NCBI GenBank assembly: GCA_964606855.1
Contig: CAZSHM010000024.1
Coordinates: 1-27,002 of the forward strand
DNA from: UBA7185 sp964606855
Lineage (GTDB): Bacteria > Bacillota > Peptococcia > Peptococcales > Peptococcaceae
Direction of reading: 5' to 3'
Length of the DNA stretch: 27,002 bases
Shown in pieces: positions 22,368 to 27,002 of the stretch (positions are counted from its first letter, which is position 1; every line of letters starts with the position of its first letter). Made by a program: the position numbers and the translations under genes. Under the pieces are notes generated by a model. It was not told the origin of the DNA. It saw only the letters and a list, made by a program, of their open reading frames with translations, and searched no databases.

Positions 22368-22961
22368 ATGCTAAAACCGATGGACATTCACAACAAAGAA
22401 TTCAAGAAAGCGATGCGCGGCTATGACGCCGAGGAAGTGGACGAATTTCTGGATGAGATTATCGTCGATTTTGAAAAAATGCAGCGGGAGTTGGATGTGC
22501 TCAAGACGCAGCTGAGCAACTACAGTGAGAACATGGAGAGCTACCGGGAAAAAGAGGCATCGCTGAACAACGTGCTGGTGTCGGCGCAGCGCTTTGCCGA
22601 TCAGCTGAAGAAAGACGCCGAGACAAAGGCGGCGGAGATCATCGCGCAGGCCAACGAGGAGTCGCAGAAAATCATTCACGAGACCGAGGAGAAGTACAAC
22701 AAGGTGCTCGCCGACTACACGATGCTGGCCAATCGCTATCACGATGCCAAAGCCATTTTGAAGGAATACTTCCAAAATCAGATCGATCAGCTCGACCAGG
22801 AGGAGATGGGCGTGGCCGCGGAGCAGATCGTCAGCTATATTGAGCATGTAGAGCAGCAGGAGGGTCCCGCGGCGCCGACGGAGGAAGCGCTGTCCGAGAA
22901 TGAGGCGACGAAACTTAACGTCAAGCTGCAGGAGATTCTGGAGACGACCAGCAGTAAATAG
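22368..22961 (+). CDS. divIVA: DivIVA family cell division / polarity protein
   Basis: DivIVA recognises negatively curved membrane at septa and poles and recruits partners. The 197-residue protein starts with the canonical lipid-binding domain: MLKPMDIHNKEFKKAMRGYD and AEEVDEFLDEI with its membrane-inserting tip. A long coiled coil follows to about residue 160, then a variable acidic tail. GAAAGGGG lies nine bases before the ATG. An AT-rich stretch (TATATT at about 22338-22343) just upstream could be a weak internal promoter. This is a second long coiled-coil protein in the window, besides the unassigned one at 10859. Confidence 0.95.
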   Translation: MLKPMDIHNKEFKKAMRGYDAEEVDEFLDEIIVDFEKMQRELDVLKTQLSNYSENMESYREKEASLNNVLVSAQRFADQLKKDAETKAAEIIAQANEESQKIIHETEEKYNKVLADYTMLANRYHDAKAILKEYFQNQIDQLDQEEMGVAAEQIVSYIEHVEQQEGPAAPTEEALSENEATKLNVKLQEILETTSSK

Positions 22962-23138
22962 ACGCGCCGCCGCAGGGGAAGGGCTCCGCACGACATCCGT
23001 GTCATTTCCGGAAAACCTGCGGCTTGCGGCGCGGCAGGCGCTGGCGCCCCGGCGTTCCGGCACTGCCGCGAAAAATCTCCGCAGTACAGCTGCGCCCGTG
23101 GAGAGCGCAGTCCATCAAATTTTTGAGGTGAATACAGC
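22962..23138. other. divIVA-ileS gap without a T-box
   Basis: These 177 bases are GC-rich with some pairing potential. They show no T-box signature (the AGGGTGGNACCGCG-type element is absent), no T-run terminator and no clear promoter. GAGGTG at 23125-23130 is the ileS ribosome site. ileS therefore appears to be read through from upstream. Confidence 0.55.
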
Positions 23139-25919
23139 GTGGAAAAAGTGGATTACAGTAAGACGCTCAATCTGCCGCAGACTGATTTCCCGATGCGGGG
23201 CAATCTGCCGAAAAAGGAACCGGAAATTCTGGCGTTTTGGGAGGAAAACAGGATCTATCAAAAGGTGGAGGAGCAGAACCAGGGAAAGCCGAAGTTTATC
23301 CTGCACGACGGACCGCCCTATGCCAACGGGGACATCCATCTGGGGCATGCCATGAACAAGGTGCTCAAGGACATGATCGTCAAGCATCGCAGCATGACGG
23401 GCTATGACGCGCCCTATGTGCCGGGCTGGGACACCCACGGGCTGCCCATCGAGCTGAAGGCCATCCACGCGCTGGGGCTGGATCAGCACAGCGTGGACAA
23501 GGTGGCTTTCCGCAAAGCGTGTGCGGAATTTGCTCTGGACGCCGTGGAAAACCAAAAGAAGCAGTTCCGGCGCCTGGGCGTGCGCGGCGACTGGGACAAT
23601 CCCTATGTGACACTGGATCCCAAGTTTGAGGCGGAGCAGATCGGTGTTTTCGGTGAGATGGCAAAGAAAGGATACATTTACAAGGGCCTGAAGCCGGTGC
23701 ACTGGTGCCCGGATTGCGAGACGGCGCTGGCGGAGGCGGAGATTGAGTATGCCGAGCACCGCTCTCCTTCGGTCTATGTAAAATTTGCCGTGAAGGATGC
23801 CAAGGGCCTGTTTGAGACCGAGCAGGCCTATGTTGTGATCTGGACGACGACCCCCTGGACGCTGCCGGGCAATGTGGCGATCTCCCTTCACCCGGAATTC
23901 CTCTATCAGCTGGTGCAGTTCGGCGCGGAGCGCTACATTGTGGCCAAGGAGATGCTGGCGAGTGTCATCGCGGAATGCGGGCTGCCCGAGACGTACCGGG
24001 TACTCGGCGAGTGGCGGGGGCAGGAACTGGAGGGCGTCGTATGCCGGCATCCGTTCCTGGAGCGCGATTCCCTGGTGATCGTGGGCGAGCATGTCACGCT
24101 GGAGGCCGGGAGTGGCTGCGTGCACACCGCACCGGGACACGGCGTGGAGGACTTTGTCATCGGAGAAAAGTACCATCTGCCGGTGATCTCCCCGCTGGAC
24201 GCGCAGGGCAGACTGACGGCGGAGGCCGGGCCGTTCGCGGGGCTTACCACGGACGAGGCGAACAAGGCGATCTGCCGGTGGCTGGAGGAGAACGGCTATC
24301 TGCTGAAGTTAAAATTCATCAAGCACCAGTATCCGCACTGCTGGCGCTGCAAGAATCCCACGCTGTTCCGCGCGACGGAGCAGTGGTTTGCCTCCATCGA
24401 CGACTTCCGGGAAAAGGCGCTGGAGGAGATCGACAAGGTGAAATTCTTCCCCTCCTGGGGGCACGACCGCATCTACAATATGGTGGCGGACCGCGGTGAC
24501 TGGTGTATCTCGCGCCAGCGCGCCTGGGGTGTGCCGATCCCGATTTTCTACTGCGCGGAGTGCGGGGAGGCGATCATCAACGACGAGACGGTGGCCCACA
24601 TTCAAGCCCTTTTCCGCCAGTACGGCTCCGATGTCTGGTTTGCCCGGGACACGGAGGATCTGATTCCGGAAGGACTGGCCTGTCCCAAGTGCGGCGGCAC
24701 ACACTTCCGCAAAGAGACGGATATCATGGATGTCTGGTTTGACTCCGGCTCCAGCCACAAGGGTGTGCTCAGCGTCCGGCCGGAGCTGCGTTCCCCGGCG
24801 GATATGTACCTGGAAGGAAGCGATCAGCACCGCGGCTGGTTCCAGTCCTCCCTCCTGACATCGGTGGCGCTGGACGGCGTCGCCCCCTATAAGTCGGTGC
24901 TGACGCACGGCTTTTTGGTGGACGAGCAGGGGCGCAAGATGAGCAAGTCGCTGGGCAACGGCGTTGACCCGCTGAAGGTCGTCAACGATATGGGCGCGGA
25001 TATCCTGCGCCTGTGGGTGGCCTCCGCCGACTACCGCAACGACGTGGCCGTCTCCCAGGGCATCCTCAAGCAGGTGAGCGAGGCTTACCGCAAAATTCGC
25101 AACACGTTCCGCTATCTCTTGGGCAATCTCTTCGATTTCTGCGAGAAGACGGACACCGTTCCGCCGGACGAGATGGAGGAACTGGATCGCTGGATTCTGC
25201 TTCGGCTCTACCGGCTGCTGGAACAGGTCGACAAGGGCTATGCCGACTGCGAGTTTCACGTCGTCTACCACGCCGTGCACAACTTCTGCAACGTCGATCT
25301 GAGCGCCATCTACATGGATATTGTCAAAGACCGCCTCTACTGCGAGGCAGCGGACAGTAAGGCGCGCCGTTCCTGCCAGAGCGCGCTCTACACGATTTGC
25401 CGGGCGCTTGCGCAGATTCTGACGCCGGTGCTCTCCTTCACTGCCGAGGAAGTCTGGAAGTATCTTCCCGGCGAGGACAAGGCCCTGAGCGTGCAGCTCT
25501 CCGGGTGGCCGCAGCTCGATGCGTCCCTTTTGGACACTGCCCTCGAGAAAAAATGGGATCGGCTGCTGGCTGTGCGCGGTGAAGTGACCCGGAAACTGGA
25601 GGAGAAGCGCGCGGCCAAGGAGATCGGCAAGGGCTTGGATGCGCAGGTTTTGCTCTACGCCGACGGTGAGACGCGGGCATTGCTCGAGGAGATGGAACCG
25701 CAGCTCGCCACGCTTTTCATCGTCTCCCAGGCGGCGGTGCATCCGCTGGAGGAGGCGCCCGCCGACGCCTATCAGAGCGATGCCGTGGACGGGCTGGCTG
25801 TCGTGGTGAAAGCCGCGGCGGGGCAATGCTGCCGGCGCTGCTGGATCTATTCCGAGGAGCTGGACGAGAACGGGCTCTGCCCGCGCTGCGCCGCCGTGAT
25901 GGCCGCCAGAAATGCGTAA
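23139..25919 (+). CDS. ileS: Isoleucyl-tRNA synthetase
   Basis: IleS charges tRNA-Ile and edits misactivated valine. The 926-residue protein is full length for the bacterial type. The class I signatures are present: HLGH at 67-70 and KMSKS at 600-604. The editing domain between them carries WTTTPWTLPGN. The C-terminal zinc finger is intact (C898, C901, C914, C917; CRRC and CPRC). The start is GTG at 23139, eight bases after GAGGTG. It is the last gene of the long sepF-divIVA unit, a conserved position in Bacillota. The terminator at 25945-25986 follows. Confidence 0.97.
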   Translation: MEKVDYSKTLNLPQTDFPMRGNLPKKEPEILAFWEENRIYQKVEEQNQGKPKFILHDGPPYANGDIHLGHAMNKVLKDMIVKHRSMTGYDAPYVPGWDTHGLPIELKAIHALGLDQHSVDKVAFRKACAEFALDAVENQKKQFRRLGVRGDWDNPYVTLDPKFEAEQIGVFGEMAKKGYIYKGLKPVHWCPDCETALAEAEIEYAEHRSPSVYVKFAVKDAKGLFETEQAYVVIWTTTPWTLPGNVAISLHPEFLYQLVQFGAERYIVAKEMLASVIAECGLPETYRVLGEWRGQELEGVVCRHPFLERDSLVIVGEHVTLEAGSGCVHTAPGHGVEDFVIGEKYHLPVISPLDAQGRLTAEAGPFAGLTTDEANKAICRWLEENGYLLKLKFIKHQYPHCWRCKNPTLFRATEQWFASIDDFREKALEEIDKVKFFPSWGHDRIYNMVADRGDWCISRQRAWGVPIPIFYCAECGEAIINDETVAHIQALFRQYGSDVWFARDTEDLIPEGLACPKCGGTHFRKETDIMDVWFDSGSSHKGVLSVRPELRSPADMYLEGSDQHRGWFQSSLLTSVALDGVAPYKSVLTHGFLVDEQGRKMSKSLGNGVDPLKVVNDMGADILRLWVASADYRNDVAVSQGILKQVSEAYRKIRNTFRYLLGNLFDFCEKTDTVPPDEMEELDRWILLRLYRLLEQVDKGYADCEFHVVYHAVHNFCNVDLSAIYMDIVKDRLYCEAADSKARRSCQSALYTICRALAQILTPVLSFTAEEVWKYLPGEDKALSVQLSGWPQLDASLLDTALEKKWDRLLAVRGEVTRKLEEKRAAKEIGKGLDAQVLLYADGETRALLEEMEPQLATLFIVSQAAVHPLEEAPADAYQSDAVDGLAVVVKAAAGQCCRRCWIYSEELDENGLCPRCAAVMAARNA

Positions 25920-25944
25920 AGGATACCCGATTTGATGAACTCGC

Positions 25945-25986
25945 AAAAAACAGGGCTGTGCGATGCCGCACGCCCTGTTTTTATTT
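25945..25986. terminator. Bidirectional terminator between ileS and the MATE gene
   Basis: AAAACAGGGC-T-GTGCG pairs with CGCAC-GCCCTGTTTT around a four-base loop with one bulged base. A T run follows on the plus strand, and the left arm begins with an A run that reads as T on the minus strand. It serves both convergent genes; the exporter stop codon lies inside the right T/A tract. Confidence 0.92.
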
Positions 25987-27002
25987 GGATTCCTTCCCGT
26001 ACCTCCGGTAGAGCAGCACGCCGAGCAGAGCGACGATGCCCTCCGTGCAGGGATAAGAGAGCCAGACGCCCGTCATCCCCCGGAGCCGCGCCAGCACAAA
26101 GGCGAGGGGCAGCAGGAGCACAAAGCCCCGCAGAAGGGAGAGCAGCTGCGCGGGACGCGGCTGCTCCATGGCTGTGAACAGCATGATGCGGAGGGTGTTC
26201 AACCCGACGAGGGCCACCGCGGAGAAATAGATCCGGAGGCCGGGGACTGCCAGCGCAGTCATCCGCGGATCCTGCGCCTTGTTGAAGAGCGCCGTGATGG
26301 GCGAGGCCAGGCAGAAGATGGCCAGATAGAGCAGGGCGGAGGACAGGAGCACCGCCGTCAAGGCATAGCGGCGGTACAGGCGGATGCGCTGTGTGTCGCC
26401 CGCGCCGTAGGCTGTGCTCACAAGCGGCTGAATGCCCTCCGCAAGGCCGGAGTAGAGAGCGCTGATGACGATGCCGATGTTGGCCACCACACTGTAGGCC
26501 GCTACCCCCACGTTCCCGGACAGGTGCAGTGTGAGCAGATTGAAGAAGAGGATGGCGATCCCAGAGGTCACCTGCGTGATCAGCGACGGCATCCCCAGGG
26601 CGAAAATCTGCCGCATCAGCGGCCAGCGCAGCGGCGCGCGCGCAAAGTGCAGACCGCAGCCCGGACGGCGCAGATGCAGCGCGAGGATCAGGATGCCCAG
26701 CACCGGCGAGACGCACGTCGCCAGCACCGCGCCAAGGATGCCCATCTTCAAGGGAAAGATGAGGATGTAGTCCAGAACAATGTTGGCAAAGTTGCCCGCC
26801 AGCTGTGCCACGGCGGCCAGCTGCGGCCCGTTGTCGTTGCGCACGAAGAAGAGAAGCACATCGTTCAGCAGGAAGGCGGGCGCGAAGAGCAAGAGATAGT
26901 GCAGATAGGTGGTTGTCATCCCAAGCGTCTCGGTGTCGGCGCCCAAAAAGACGGCCAGCGGACGCGCGCAGGTGAGACCGATCACGGCAAAGCAGAGGCC
27001 GA
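25981..27002 (-). CDS. MATE family efflux transporter (5' end outside window)
   Basis: The gene enters from the right edge and shows about 340 of the roughly 450 residues expected; the frame stays open to the last base, so the N-terminus is missing. The protein is very hydrophobic, with about nine visible membrane helices. Typical MATE segments include FFVRNDNGPQLAAVAQLAGNF with the following NIVLDYILIF (the conserved N-x-x-L-D helix), LGMPSLITQVTSGIAILFFN, and QPLVSTAYGAGD. MATE proteins export drugs or metabolites using Na+ or H+ gradients; the substrate cannot be told. It converges on ileS and shares its terminator. Confidence 0.92.
   Translation of the reverse strand, partial: GLCFAVIGLTCARPLAVFLGADTETLGMTTTYLHYLLLFAPAFLLNDVLLFFVRNDNGPQLAAVAQLAGNFANIVLDYILIFPLKMGILGAVLATCVSPVLGILILALHLRRPGCGLHFARAPLRWPLMRQIFALGMPSLITQVTSGIAILFFNLLTLHLSGNVGVAAYSVVANIGIVISALYSGLAEGIQPLVSTAYGAGDTQRIRLYRRYALTAVLLSSALLYLAIFCLASPITALFNKAQDPRMTALAVPGLRIYFSAVALVGLNTLRIMLFTAMEQPRPAQLLSLLRGFVLLLPLAFVLARLRGMTGVWLSYPCTEGIVALLGVLLYRRYGKESK

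Noticed and set aside
1..27002. CRISPR arrays, insertion sequences, prophage, tRNA or rRNA genes, attachment sites
   Set aside because: No regularly spaced repeats, transposase or integrase proteins, cloverleaf or rRNA signatures were seen anywhere in the window.

Overview
The window is chromosomal DNA of a GC-rich anaerobic member of the Bacillota (Firmicutes), probably Clostridia or Negativicutes. Three things point there. The block yggS-sepF-proC-yggT-ylmH-divIVA-ileS is typical of this phylum. SepF and DivIVA are Gram-positive-type division proteins. The [FeFe]-hydrogenase maturases HydE and HydG imply fermentative anaerobic metabolism. I cannot place the genus. I see no insertion sequence, prophage, CRISPR array, tRNA or rRNA gene, and gene order and codon use look like a core chromosome.

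Layout. 1-2003: fakA (fatty acid kinase subunit) behind a clear promoter that carries a palindrome, ending at a strong terminator. 2114-5563: on the minus strand, a TM1266-like regulator, hydE and hydG, preceded by a 600-base gene-free region. That region holds a good minus-strand promoter and, about 250 bases later, a minus-strand intrinsic terminator: either a separate small RNA or an attenuated hyd leader. 5564-7948: comEC (DNA uptake channel). 8253-12716: dacF (D,D-carboxypeptidase), holA (DNA polymerase III delta), an unassigned coiled-coil protein and a LysR regulator. 12738-13571 (minus): a membrane-anchored permuted NlpC/P60-like hydrolase with a TTG start and its own promoter. 13933-16251: a Kef/CPA2-type cation:proton antiporter with two RCK_C domains but no RCK_N. 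16388-17539: an EnvC-like M23 peptidase, then a terminator.

17920-25986: a near-textbook promoter drives a long plus-strand unit: a HlyD-like membrane protein, yggS, sepF, proC, yggT, ylmH, divIVA and ileS, closed by a terminator shared with a convergent MATE exporter gene that runs off the right edge. Several genes converge on envelope growth and division (dacF, the M23 protein, sepF, divIVA, ylmH, yggT), and the unassigned coiled-coil and HlyD-like proteins sit among them. The genes are ordinary for the group. The least explained parts are the hyd-upstream transcript unit, the fakA palindrome, and the architectures of the coiled-coil, permuted-hydrolase and antiporter proteins. All assignments come from reading motifs; no database search or folding program was run.
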